NCBI GenBank assembly: GCA_000017645.1 | Contig: CP000781.1 | Location: forward strand, 4,885,501-4,949,500 | Direction of reading: 5' to 3' | DNA length: 64,000 bases | Origin: Xanthobacter autotrophicus Py2 | GTDB lineage: Bacteria > Pseudomonadota > Alphaproteobacteria > Rhizobiales > Xanthobacteraceae | In this document: piece by piece, positions 9,016 through 17,651 of the stretch | How the letters are laid out: each line of letters starts with the position of its first letter | Position numbering within the stretch: the first letter of the stretch is position 1 | Position numbers and translations under genes: made by a program | Notes under the pieces: generated by a model | Seen by the model: the letters and a program-made list of their open reading frames with translations, nothing else | Told to the model about the DNA's origin: nothing | Database searches by the model: none

Positions 9016-9119
9016 CCCCCGAAACCAAACGTAAAGGTTCGATAGCGGACCCACCCTCCGGCGGCAACCGCAGCGCAGCGTAAGATGGGACCAATGGGGC
9101 GCCGGCGTGGCGCTTTCCA

Positions 9120-9779
9120 TCAAAGTGTGGCCGCAGCGCCCGGAATCAGCGGTACGAACCGCACCTTCATGAGTTCGGTGCGGGTGCGCCCGGACTGCTC
9201 CTTCACGTAGCGCACGAGGGTCTGGATCTCCTCCGGCGCCCCCAACGGCATCACGATGACGCCGCCGAACTTGAGCTGGTCGATCAGGGCAAAGGGAATG
9301 TCGGGCGCCGCCGCCGTCACCAGAATGCGATCGAAAGGGGCGCGGGCCGGCATGCCCAAGGTACCGTCGCCCACATAGGCGGTGACATTGCGCAGACCCA
9401 GCACCTCGAAGCGTGCCTGCGCCTCCGCCACCAGAGACCGGTAGCGATCCACCGTCACCACCCGCGCGGCGAGGTGGGAGAGCACGGCGGCGTGGTAACC
9501 TGATCCCGTCCCCACCTCCAGCACCGAATGGTCGGCGGTCAGCGACAGCGCCTCCGTCATGGCGGCGACGAGGCTGGGCTGGGACATGGTCTGGCCGCAG
9601 GCGATGGGCAGGGCCACGTCGTCATAGGCATGCCGGCGCAGCGCGGGATCGACGAACAGCGGGCGCGGCACCAGTTCCATGGCGCGCAATACGCCTACAT
9701 CGCGAATCCCCCGCTGCCGCAGGCCAAGGATGAAGGCCATGCGTTCCGCCTGTTCGCCTTCGCTTTCGCCAGTGCTCAT
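9120..9779 (-). CDS. pcm: Protein-L-isoaspartate O-methyltransferase
   Basis: Repairs isoaspartyl residues in aged proteins by S-adenosylmethionine-dependent methylation in the cytoplasm. The 219-residue protein carries the SAM motif VLEVGTGSGYHAAVLSHLA, the preceding family motif GQTMSQPSLVA, and ILVTAAAPDIP. ATG at 9779 is preferred; a GTG three codons upstream (9788) is possible, and neither has a strong ribosome-binding site. In many proteobacteria pcm is linked to nlpD, as it is here with one hydrolase gene between. Divergent from recG across about 120 bp. Confidence 0.94.
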   Translation of the reverse strand: MSTGESEGEQAERMAFILGLRQRGIRDVGVLRAMELVPRPLFVDPALRRHAYDDVALPIACGQTMSQPSLVAAMTEALSLTADHSVLEVGTGSGYHAAVLSHLAARVVTVDRYRSLVAEAQARFEVLGLRNVTAYVGDGTLGMPARAPFDRILVTAAAPDIPFALIDQLKFGGVIVMPLGAPEEIQTLVRYVKEQSGRTRTELMKVRFVPLIPGAAATL

Positions 9780-9900
9780 GCGGGACACTCATCGCTGAGG
9801 GTTGAATGTTGATAGATATAGGAGATCGCCTGTGACCTCCAGTTGAAGCGGAACAGGAGCGGCTTGCACGGCGCAGGCGAACAGGACACCTTCCGCCGCC

Positions 9901-11994
9901 ATGCGCCCGGATGCCCTCCTCCCCCTGTTCGCGCCGCTCACCAGCCTGCCCGGTATCGGCCCGAAGCTGGTGCGGCCCTATGGCCGGCTGCTCGGACGGG
10001 AGATGCCGCGCGTCCTCGACCTCTTGTTCCACATGCCGTCCGGCTTCGTGGATCGGCGCGCCCGCCCCACCATCGCCGAGGCCCTGCCCGAGACCGACGT
10101 GACGCTGGAGGTGCGGGTGGACGGCCACCAGTCCCCGCCCCCCGGCAGCCGCGCGCCTCACCGCACCTTCGTGTCGGACGCCTCCGGCGACATGGTGGTG
10201 GTGCATTTCAAGATGGACCCGGCGCGGCTCGAGCACATGCTGCCGGTGGGCCAGACCCGCTGGCTGTGCGGACGCATCTCGCTTTATGACGGCATGCGGC
10301 AGATGACCCATCCCGACCGGGTGCTCGATGCGGCGGGTCTCGCCCGGCTGCCGGCGGTGGAGCAGGTCTACCCGCTGGTGGAGGGCCTCGCCGCCGGCCA
10401 TGTGCGCCGCGCCATCGAGGCCGCGCTCCAGCGCGTGCCCGAGCTGCCAGAGTGGATTCCCCAGGACCTCCTTGCCGAACGCGGCTGGCCCGCCTTCCGG
10501 GAGGCGCTGGTACGGGTGCACCGGCCCGCAAATCCCCATGAGGCCACCCCGGCCGGCGGGCCGTGGCGGCGGCTCGCCTTCGACGAATTGTTCGCCCACC
10601 AGATCACCCTCGCCCTGCTGAGGGCGCAGGAGGAGAAGGCCGGCGGCCGCTCGACCGTGGGCGACGGGCACATCAGCGCGCAGCTTCTTTCCGCACTGCC
10701 CTTCCGCCTCACGGCTGGACAGGAGCAGGCGGTGGAGGCGATCCGCGCGGATCTTGCCGCCGACACCCGCATGCTGCGCCTGCTGCAAGGCGATGTCGGC
10801 TCCGGCAAGACCGTGGTGGCGCTGATGGCGGCCGCGACCGTGGCCGAGGCCGGCCGCCAGACCGCCCTGATGGCGCCCACGGAAATCCTCGCCCGCCAGC
10901 ATCACGAGACCATCGCGCCTTTGGCCGATGCGGCGGGCCTGTCCGTCAGCGTGCTCACCGGGCGGGAGAAGGGGCGCGCCCGCACCGCCGTGCTCACCGA
11001 GCTGCAGCATGGCCGCACCGACATGGTCATCGGCACCCATGCCCTGATTCAGGACGACGTGATCTTCCGCGACCTCGCTTTGGTGGTGGTGGACGAGCAG
11101 CACCGCTTCGGCGTGGAGCAGCGGCTGACGCTGGCCCGCAAGGGCGAGGCGGTGGACATGCTGGTAATGACCGCCACCCCCATCCCGCGCACCCTGGTCC
11201 TCACCCTGTTCGGCGACATGGATTCCAGCGAGCTGCGCGAGAAGCCGCCCGGCCGGCAGGCCATCGACACCCGCGCCATCCCCCTCGACCGACTGGACGA
11301 GGTGGTGGCGGCGGCCGGCCGCGCCCTGTCATCCGGCGCCCGGGCCTACTGGATCTGCCCGCTGGTGGAGGAGACCGACACCTCGGACCTCGCCGCCGCC
11401 ACCGAGCGGTTCGAGGTGTTGAAATCCATCTTCGGCGACAAGGTGGGGCTGGTGCACGGCCGCATGTCCGGCGCCGCCAAGGATGAGGCCATGGCGCGCT
11501 TCGCCTCGGGCGAGACCCGGCTTCTGGTCGCCACCACCGTCATCGAGGTGGGGGTGAACGTGCCCGAGGCCACCGTCATGGTGATCGAGCACGCGGAACG
11601 CTTCGGCCTCGCCCAGCTCCATCAGCTGCGCGGACGGGTGGGGCGCGGCGACAAGCCCTCCGTCTGCCTCCTGCTCTATCGCGCGCCTCTGGGCGAGACG
11701 GCGAAGGCGCGCCTCGCCATCCTGCGCGAGAGCCAGGACGGCTTTCGCCTCGCCGAGGAAGACCTGCGCCTGCGCGGCGAAGGCGACGTGCTCGGCACGC
11801 GGCAGAGCGGCATGCCGGGTTTCCGCACCGCGCGGCTCGAATTCCATTCCGGCGAGGTCGAGGCGGCGCGCGACGCGGCCGCCCAGCGCGTCAAGGCCGA
11901 TCCCGACCTTGCGGCACCTCAATCCGGCCCGCTCCACACCCTGCTGCATCTGGCCGAGCGCGACGCCGCCATGCGCTTGCTCTCGGCGGGATGA
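9901..11994 (+). CDS. recG: ATP-dependent DNA helicase RecG
   Basis: Branch-migrating helicase that regresses stalled forks and processes recombination intermediates. The 697-residue protein has an N-terminal wedge/OB region (from LTSLPGIGPKLVRPYGRLLG to about residue 250), Walker A GDVGSGKT (about 298-305), DEQH box VVDEQHRFGVEQR (about 396-408), motif TATPIPRTL, and the C-terminal helicase lobe with QLRGRVGRG and GEGDVLGTRQSG. Length is normal for RecG. Its TGA stop overlaps the ATG of the next gene by 3 bp, so the DUF454 gene is likely co-translated. Confidence 0.96.
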   Translation: MRPDALLPLFAPLTSLPGIGPKLVRPYGRLLGREMPRVLDLLFHMPSGFVDRRARPTIAEALPETDVTLEVRVDGHQSPPPGSRAPHRTFVSDASGDMVVVHFKMDPARLEHMLPVGQTRWLCGRISLYDGMRQMTHPDRVLDAAGLARLPAVEQVYPLVEGLAAGHVRRAIEAALQRVPELPEWIPQDLLAERGWPAFREALVRVHRPANPHEATPAGGPWRRLAFDELFAHQITLALLRAQEEKAGGRSTVGDGHISAQLLSALPFRLTAGQEQAVEAIRADLAADTRMLRLLQGDVGSGKTVVALMAAATVAEAGRQTALMAPTEILARQHHETIAPLADAAGLSVSVLTGREKGRARTAVLTELQHGRTDMVIGTHALIQDDVIFRDLALVVVDEQHRFGVEQRLTLARKGEAVDMLVMTATPIPRTLVLTLFGDMDSSELREKPPGRQAIDTRAIPLDRLDEVVAAAGRALSSGARAYWICPLVEETDTSDLAAATERFEVLKSIFGDKVGLVHGRMSGAAKDEAMARFASGETRLLVATTVIEVGVNVPEATVMVIEHAERFGLAQLHQLRGRVGRGDKPSVCLLLYRAPLGETAKARLAILRESQDGFRLAEEDLRLRGEGDVLGTRQSGMPGFRTARLEFHSGEVEAARDAAAQRVKADPDLAAPQSGPLHTLLHLAERDAAMRLLSAG

Positions 11995-12470
11995 GGGATC
12001 ATGGTCCGGCCATGATGCCTGATCCAGACACCTCCGGTGCTCCGCCACCCGCTGGCCTGCCGCATCACTCGGAAAGCGAGCGGCTGGCGACGCGGCGCTG
12101 GTCGCGCGCAGCCATCTACCGCAAGCTGCTGTTTGCGGCGGGCATCGTCTTTCTGGTCATTGGCGCCATCGGCATGGTGGTGCCCATGCTGCCGGGAACG
12201 GTGTTCCTGATCCTCGCCGCATGGTGCTTCACACGCTCCTCGCCACGCTTCGAGGCGTGGCTGTTGAACCACCGCTATCTGGGCCCCGGCGTGGTGCGCT
12301 GGCGCGACACCGGCGCCATTCCACCGATGGTGAAGCTGTTCGCCCTGGCGAGCTTCGTCGGCACCTTCACCGGCTCCTGGTATTTCGGCGCGCCGGTGCC
12401 GGTGCTGGCGGTGCTGGGCGTGGTGTTCATCGCCCTCGCGGTATTTATCGCCACCCGGCCGAACCGGTGA
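11991..12470 (+). CDS. DUF454 (YbaN-type) small membrane protein
   Basis: Unknown function. The 159-residue protein has a polar N-terminus (about 1-38) and three to four hydrophobic segments from about residue 42. The signature GAIGMVVPMLPGTVFLILAA followed by WCFTRSSPRFEAWLLNHRYL defines the DUF454/YbaN family. It overlaps the recG stop (ATGA). An internal ATG pair at 12012 is another possible start. Convergent with the diguanylate cyclase gene, 13 bp away. Confidence 0.85.
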   Translation: MRDHGPAMMPDPDTSGAPPPAGLPHHSESERLATRRWSRAAIYRKLLFAAGIVFLVIGAIGMVVPMLPGTVFLILAAWCFTRSSPRFEAWLLNHRYLGPGVVRWRDTGAIPPMVKLFALASFVGTFTGSWYFGAPVPVLAVLGVVFIALAVFIATRPNR

Positions 12471-12483
12471 TTGCGGAAAGGCG

Positions 12484-13671
12484 TCAGGTCGCGTTGCGCT
12501 GCGCCACTACGGCCAGGGGAACCGCCGGCGCCGTCTTTTCCGCCGCGCAGCAGACCCGGTTCCGGCCGGCGCGCTTGGCTTCGTAGAGCGCGGCGTCCGC
12601 CCGCTCCATGGCCTCCGGCAGGAGGTGGGACGAGGCAGGGGCCGCGACGCCGATGCTCACCGTCAGCTTCGGCAGGCCCACTTCTTGATGGTGGAACGTG
12701 GCGAGTCGGATCGCCTCCGCCTGGAGCCGGGCGGCCTCCAGCCCGGTGCGATCGAGGAGCACGGCGAACTCCTCGCCGCCGAGGCGGGCAATCAGAGCAG
12801 AGGGGGGCACAGTGCGCGAAAGCAGCACTGCGAAGGCCCGGATGGCGGCATCTCCGGTGCTGTGGCCGAACCTGTCGTTGACACTCTTGAAGTGGTCCAG
12901 GTCGAGGATGAGGAGCGCCACCGGCCGCCCCTTGGCCTGGGCGATGAGGCGCTCGGCCCTGCTGTCGAAGCCGCGCCGGTTCAGCAGGCCGGACAACACG
13001 TCGGTCTCCGCAGCAATTTGGCTTTCACGGACCACGGCCTGCACCGACTTCAGCAGCAGGATCAGCCCGGTGGCCAGGAACAGGATGCCAGAGCTGACCT
13101 GCGAGACGAGGGCATAGGTGGTGTCGATATATTTCGCCGTGCGCGACGTGCCCATCTGTACCAGCAGATAGGCCTTCACCGGGAAGTGCGCGGCCAATAC
13201 CACCAACATCCCGGCAAGCACGAAATCGCTGCGGTGGCGAGGACTGTCGCGCAGCACCACCCAGGCGCAGGCGGCGACCGCGAGCGTGAACGGAGCCTGA
13301 TACATCGACTGGTAGGTCAGGGGATGGTAGGGCAGGCCCGCGCGGATCACCGGCAGGAGCAGGGTGAGCGCCGCGATTGCCCCCACCGCCGGCCATGGCT
13401 TGCGGCTGCCGTAGAAGACCGCAAGCGCCGGCACCAGCAGCAGAAGCGCGAAGGCGAGGCTGAGAAAGATGACGGCGCCGAAAAAGGTGGTCCAGGCGGT
13501 GTAGGCGAGACCGAACTGCGCCAGCGGCGTCACCATGCCCAGCCCATAGCAGACCGCGAACCAGATCGGTGCCCGCTGCGCCGGATGCATTAAGGCGATT
13601 GTCGCGTAGCTCGCCGCAAAGAGCCCCGCGACGGCAACGTTCATGAACAGTGTAAACGCGGCGGCGTGCAT
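12484..13671 (-). CDS. Membrane-bound GGDEF diguanylate cyclase
   Basis: Probable synthase of the second messenger cyclic di-GMP from two GTP. With ATG at 13671 the protein has 395 residues. The N-terminal half (about 5-210) holds six or more hydrophobic helices of a membrane sensor module I cannot assign to a named family. The GGDEF domain spans about 222-380 and contains LDLDHFKSVNDRFGH (metal-binding Asp, about 256-270) and the active-site loop GGEEF (298-302), a permitted variant of GGDEF. The inhibitory RxxD site normally five residues before the loop reads PPSA and is absent, so product inhibition at that site is unlikely. A GTG at 13689 would add six residues. Confidence 0.88.
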   Translation of the reverse strand: MHAAAFTLFMNVAVAGLFAASYATIALMHPAQRAPIWFAVCYGLGMVTPLAQFGLAYTAWTTFFGAVIFLSLAFALLLLVPALAVFYGSRKPWPAVGAIAALTLLLPVIRAGLPYHPLTYQSMYQAPFTLAVAACAWVVLRDSPRHRSDFVLAGMLVVLAAHFPVKAYLLVQMGTSRTAKYIDTTYALVSQVSSGILFLATGLILLLKSVQAVVRESQIAAETDVLSGLLNRRGFDSRAERLIAQAKGRPVALLILDLDHFKSVNDRFGHSTGDAAIRAFAVLLSRTVPPSALIARLGGEEFAVLLDRTGLEAARLQAEAIRLATFHHQEVGLPKLTVSIGVAAPASSHLLPEAMERADAALYEAKRAGRNRVCCAAEKTAPAVPLAVVAQRNAT

Positions 13672-13765
13672 GCGGCGTCGTCCGTACACGGTGAGCGCAC
13701 ACCATAAGCACGATGCGACTTTGACGTCAGCGGCGGGCGCGCCGCGGAGCGATGCACCATTCAGC

Positions 13766-15589
13766 CTATTCCACCGTCACCGACTTGGCGAGGTTGCGCG
13801 GCTGGTCCACGTCGGTGCCCATGATGACCGCTGTGTGATAGGCGATCAACTGCACCGGGATGGAATAGACCATGGGGCACACGGTGGAGGGCATCTCCGG
13901 CAGGATCAGCTTCTGCACCGCGCCCACGTCCACCGCCGCGGCGCCCAGGGGATCGGTGACGAGGATGATCCGGCCGCCGCGTGCCGCCACCTCCTCCATG
14001 TTGGAGACGGTCTTGTCGAAGATGCGGTCGTGGGGAGCGATGACCACCACCGGCATCTTCTCGTCGATGAGGGCGATGGGGCCGTGCTTCAGCTCGCCGC
14101 CGGCATAGCCTTCGGCGTGGATGTAGGAGATTTCCTTGAGCTTCAGCGCGCCTTCCAGGGCCAGCGGATAGTTGGAGCCGCGGCCGAGATAGAGCACGTC
14201 CCGTGCCTTGGCGAGGGTGCGGGCCAGCACCTCGATCTCCGGCGAGAGCTTCAGCGCCTCGGTCATCAGCCGCGGCACTTCCATGAAGGCGCGCACCAGC
14301 TTGTGCTCGTCCGCCTCCTCCAGCACGCCCTTGGCCCGTCCGAACGCCACGGCGAGGCAGGCCAGCGTCGCCAGCTGGCAGGTGAAGGCCTTGGTGGAGG
14401 CCACCCCGATCTCCGGCCCGGCGAGGATGGGCAGCACCACGTCCGCCTCGCGGGCGATGGTTGAGGTGGGCACGTTCACCACGGCCACCACCTTCTGCCC
14501 GCACTCCTTGGCATAGCGCAGGGAAGCCAGGGTATCGGCCGTCTCGCCCGACTGGGAGATGACGATGGTGATGCCGTCCGGCGTCAGCGGCGTCTCGCGA
14601 TAGCGGAATTCGGAGGCGATGTCGGTGGAGACCGGCACCCGGCCGAACCGCTCGAACCAGTATTCCGCCACCGCGCCGGCATAGAGCGCCGTGCCGCAGG
14701 CGGTGATGGAGATGTTCGTCACCGTCTTGGGGTCGAACGGCAGCTCCGGCAGGGTGACGGTCTCGGCGGCGAGGTCCAGATAGTGGCCGAAGGTGTGGGA
14801 GATGACCTCCGGCTGCTCGTAGATCTCCTTCGCCATGAAGTGGCGGTGGTTGCCCTTGTCCACCAGCATGGCACCGGCCGGCACCTTCTGGATGGTGCGT
14901 TCCACCAGCCGCCCGGTCTCGTCGCGAATCTCGACGCGCTCGCGGGTGAGGACGGCCCAGTCGCCCTCCTCCAGATAGGCGATGGTGTCGGTGAACGGGC
15001 CGAGTGCTATGGCGTCCGAGCCGAGGAACATCTCCCCCTTGCCGTAGCCGATGGCCAGCGGCGAGCCGCGGCGGGCGCCGATCAACAGGTCGGTCTTGCC
15101 GTCGAACAGGAAGGCCAGGGCGAAGGCGCCCTTCAGGCGCGGCAGCACGGCGGCCACCGCCGCCACCGGCTCGCTGCCGGCGAGCAGCTCGCGGTCCACC
15201 AGCTGGGCGACGATCTCGGTGTCGGTATCGCTCTTGAAGCTGACGCCCTGGGCTTCCAGCTCCTGCTTCAGCTCGCGGAAGTTCTCGATGATGCCGTTAT
15301 GCACCACGGCCACGCGCTTGGTGCCATGAGGATGGGCGTTGCGCTCGGAGGGCTTGCCGTGGGTGGCCCAGCGGGTGTGCCCGATGCCCGAATGGCCGTT
15401 CAGCGGATGCTTGTCGAGCTTGGCTTCCAGGTGCCTGAGCTTGCCTTCGGCCCGGCAAACCTCCAGGTGGCCGTTCTCAAGGGTCGCGATGCCGGTGGAA
15501 TCATAGCCGCGATATTCGAGGCGGCGCAGCGCCTCCACCACCTTGTCCGCGACAGCGCCCTTCCCGAGAATGCCGACGATGCCGCACAT
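13766..15589 (-). CDS. glmS: Glutamine--fructose-6-phosphate aminotransferase (isomerizing)
   Basis: First committed step of UDP-GlcNAc synthesis: fructose-6-phosphate plus glutamine to glucosamine-6-phosphate. The start at 15589 gives MCGIVGILG with the catalytic Cys2 exposed after Met removal. The glutaminase domain is about 2-220 (motifs RWATHGKPSERNAHPH and GTKRVAVVHNGIIENF). Two SIS domains follow (about 290-430 and 460-590), ending DQPRNLAKSVTVE. The 607-residue length is typical. It lies 159 bp downstream of glmU on the same strand, so both ends of the pathway are adjacent. I see no glmS ribozyme-like leader, as expected outside Firmicutes. Confidence 0.97.
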   Translation of the reverse strand: MCGIVGILGKGAVADKVVEALRRLEYRGYDSTGIATLENGHLEVCRAEGKLRHLEAKLDKHPLNGHSGIGHTRWATHGKPSERNAHPHGTKRVAVVHNGIIENFRELKQELEAQGVSFKSDTDTEIVAQLVDRELLAGSEPVAAVAAVLPRLKGAFALAFLFDGKTDLLIGARRGSPLAIGYGKGEMFLGSDAIALGPFTDTIAYLEEGDWAVLTRERVEIRDETGRLVERTIQKVPAGAMLVDKGNHRHFMAKEIYEQPEVISHTFGHYLDLAAETVTLPELPFDPKTVTNISITACGTALYAGAVAEYWFERFGRVPVSTDIASEFRYRETPLTPDGITIVISQSGETADTLASLRYAKECGQKVVAVVNVPTSTIAREADVVLPILAGPEIGVASTKAFTCQLATLACLAVAFGRAKGVLEEADEHKLVRAFMEVPRLMTEALKLSPEIEVLARTLAKARDVLYLGRGSNYPLALEGALKLKEISYIHAEGYAGGELKHGPIALIDEKMPVVVIAPHDRIFDKTVSNMEEVAARGGRIILVTDPLGAAAVDVGAVQKLILPEMPSTVCPMVYSIPVQLIAYHTAVIMGTDVDQPRNLAKSVTVE

Positions 15590-15748
15590 GCACAAAAGCT
15601 CCGCTGGTTCCGGTCGCCAAAGGTCGGCGCCCGCCTGATCCCAAAAGTCCACTCCAAAGCTGAATGGACCGTTCCCGCCCGTTCACTCAAGCCCAGGCGG
15701 CATCACTTCCGCATTCGCTTCCTGTCAGGACAGGTCCCAAGAGTAATC

Positions 15749-17095
15749 TCAGCCCTTCGGCTTGCTGCGCGCGGCGCGAAACGCCTTGGCCCAGCCCTCC
15801 TTCACCACCTGCCGGCTACGGGCGATGGCGAGGGCATCCTCCGGCACATCCGAGGTGATGACAGCGCCGGTGCCGACAAAAGCGCCCTTCCCGACCGTCA
15901 CGGGCGCAACCAGCGCGGAATTCACGCCGATGAAAGCCCCTGCCCCGATCTCGGTGCGGTACTTGCCGAAGCCGTCATAATTGCAGGTGATGGTCCCGGC
16001 GCCGAGATTGGCGTCCGCCCCCACATGGGCGTCGCCCACGTAGGACAGGTGGTTCACCTTGGCGCCGCTTTCAATATGAGCGGCCTTGGTCTCCACGAAA
16101 TTGCCGATGCGCACCCCCGAATCCAGCTGGGTGCCCGGCCGCAGCCGTGCATAGGGACCGATGGTCACTCCCGATTCCAGCCGCGCACCTTCCAGGTGGC
16201 AGAAGGAGTGGATGACCACGTCGTCGCCGACGCTCACCCCCGGGCCGAACACCACGTGGGGCTCGACGATCACGTCGCGGCCCAGCACCGTGTCGGCGCT
16301 CAGGAACACCGTCTCCGGGGCCACCAGCGTGGCGCCGCCGGCCATGGCGGCAAGGCGCAGGCGGCGTTGCAGGATGGCTTCTGCCTCGGCGAGCTGGACC
16401 CGGCTGTTGACGCCGGCCACCTCGTCCGCATCCGCCCGGGCGGCCACGGCCGAAAGCCCGTCGGCGCGGGCAATCTCCACCGCGTCGGTAAGGTAATATT
16501 CGCCCTTGGCATTGGCGTTGCCGATGCGCTCCAGAATGGAGAGGGCGTGGGCGCCGGCGAGCGCCATCAGGCCGGCATTGCAGAACCGGATGGCCTTTTC
16601 CGCAGCGCTCGCGTCCTTCTCCTCGCGAATGGCGACGAGTTCATCACCGGCCGTCACGAGGCGACCGTAGCCGGTGGGGTCCGCGGGCTCGAAGCCCAAA
16701 GCCGCCACCGCCGCGCCGGCCTTGAGCGGCGCGCGCAGCAGGCCGAGGGTTTCCGGTCGCACCAGAGGCGTGTCGGCATAAAGCACCAGCACATCGTCGG
16801 CGCCGTTCTCAAGCGCGGCGCGGGCGGCGAGGACGGCATGGGCGGTGCCGAGGCGCTCGGTCTGCTCGAACACCTCGGCGTCGGGCACGATCTTGCGCAC
16901 CTCGGCGGCGACATCCTCCCGCCCAGGACCGACGACCACGGCGGTGCGGGTGGCGCCGGCGGCGCGGGTGGCGGCCAGCACGTGGTGCAGCATGGTTCTG
17001 CCGGCGACCTTGTGCAGCACCTTCGGCAGCCGTGAGGCCATCCGCGTGCCCTCCCCGGCCGCGAGAACCACAACGAGCAGGCTCCGGTCACTCAT
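15749..17095 (-). CDS. glmU: Bifunctional N-acetylglucosamine-1-phosphate uridyltransferase / glucosamine-1-phosphate acetyltransferase
   Basis: Makes UDP-GlcNAc for peptidoglycan and lipid A. The 448-residue protein has the N-terminal pyrophosphorylase domain with [20 protein letters not shown] (about 11-30). The C-terminal left-handed beta-helix acetyltransferase (about 250-430) has hexapeptide repeats and motifs [20 protein letters not shown] and [14 protein letters not shown] at 17095 is chosen because GAGGAGGGG lies just upstream; an in-frame GTG two codons earlier is less likely. Confidence 0.96.
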   Translation of the reverse strand: MSDRSLLVVVLAAGEGTRMASRLPKVLHKVAGRTMLHHVLAATRAAGATRTAVVVGPGREDVAAEVRKIVPDAEVFEQTERLGTAHAVLAARAALENGADDVLVLYADTPLVRPETLGLLRAPLKAGAAVAALGFEPADPTGYGRLVTAGDELVAIREEKDASAAEKAIRFCNAGLMALAGAHALSILERIGNANAKGEYYLTDAVEIARADGLSAVAARADADEVAGVNSRVQLAEAEAILQRRLRLAAMAGGATLVAPETVFLSADTVLGRDVIVEPHVVFGPGVSVGDDVVIHSFCHLEGARLESGVTIGPYARLRPGTQLDSGVRIGNFVETKAAHIESGAKVNHLSYVGDAHVGADANLGAGTITCNYDGFGKYRTEIGAGAFIGVNSALVAPVTVGKGAFVGTGAVITSDVPEDALAIARSRQVVKEGWAKAFRAARSKPKG

Positions 17096-17252
17096 TCTCA
17101 CCCCTCCTCGGCGAAGCGCTGTCCCTTACCCCGGCTCAGCCGCATGCGCCATCCCGCCTTTGCCGGCCGGCTTGCCACTGGACCCGTCCGGCGCCATTTC
17201 ATAAGGAGCATGCTCCGTTCCGGTGGCTGAAGAGACTGCGAAGAGACCTTGA

Positions 17253-17651
17253 ATGCCCAACATCCCCTATTCCGAGCGCCCGCTCTTCCGCCCCGGCCCG
17301 CACACCCTCAACTGGATGATCCCGCTGGGCATGGGCGCCGTCGGGTGGGCGCTCTACATGCGCTACATGGTGGTGGAGCCGACGCTGGTTTCGCTGGCCT
17401 GCGAGGCGGGGCTCGAAAGCGCCGGCTGCTATGGCCGCGCGGCGGTTCTGGCGCTGTCGCTGTGGAACGTGTTCGGCGCGGTGGCGCTGGTGGTGGCGCT
17501 GATCCAGCTGATCGCGCCGGGCCTTGCCACCTTCTCGGTGGGGATGGTGTTCACCGCCTTCGCGCTGGTGTTCCACAACGAGGTGGCCGGCGCGCTGGCG
17601 GCGATGATGCTCATCCTTTCCTTTGCACGGCCTGGACCCGCCACAGCGTGA
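17253..17651 (+). CDS. Hypothetical small membrane protein
   Basis: A 132-residue protein with a polar N-terminus (about 1-18) and three or four predicted membrane segments (about 20-40, 62-88, 92-110 and 112-126). I do not recognise a family. Divergent from glmU across about 157 bp and convergent with the ndvC-like gene, whose 3' end it overlaps by 41 bp on the opposite strand. The overlap and plausible codon use support both genes being real, but expression is unproven. Confidence 0.65.
   Translation: MPNIPYSERPLFRPGPHTLNWMIPLGMGAVGWALYMRYMVVEPTLVSLACEAGLESAGCYGRAAVLALSLWNVFGAVALVVALIQLIAPGLATFSVGMVFTAFALVFHNEVAGALAAMMLILSFARPGPATA

Noticed and set aside
13690..15652. glmS ribozyme or leader element
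   Set aside because: No ribozyme-like core is visible and the element is known from Firmicutes; the gap before glmS is only 159 bp.
14783..17035. 750-codon plus-strand open frame opposite glmS and glmU
   Set aside because: Mirror frame of conserved genes; composition dominated by His, Gly, Arg and Ala with no recognisable motif.
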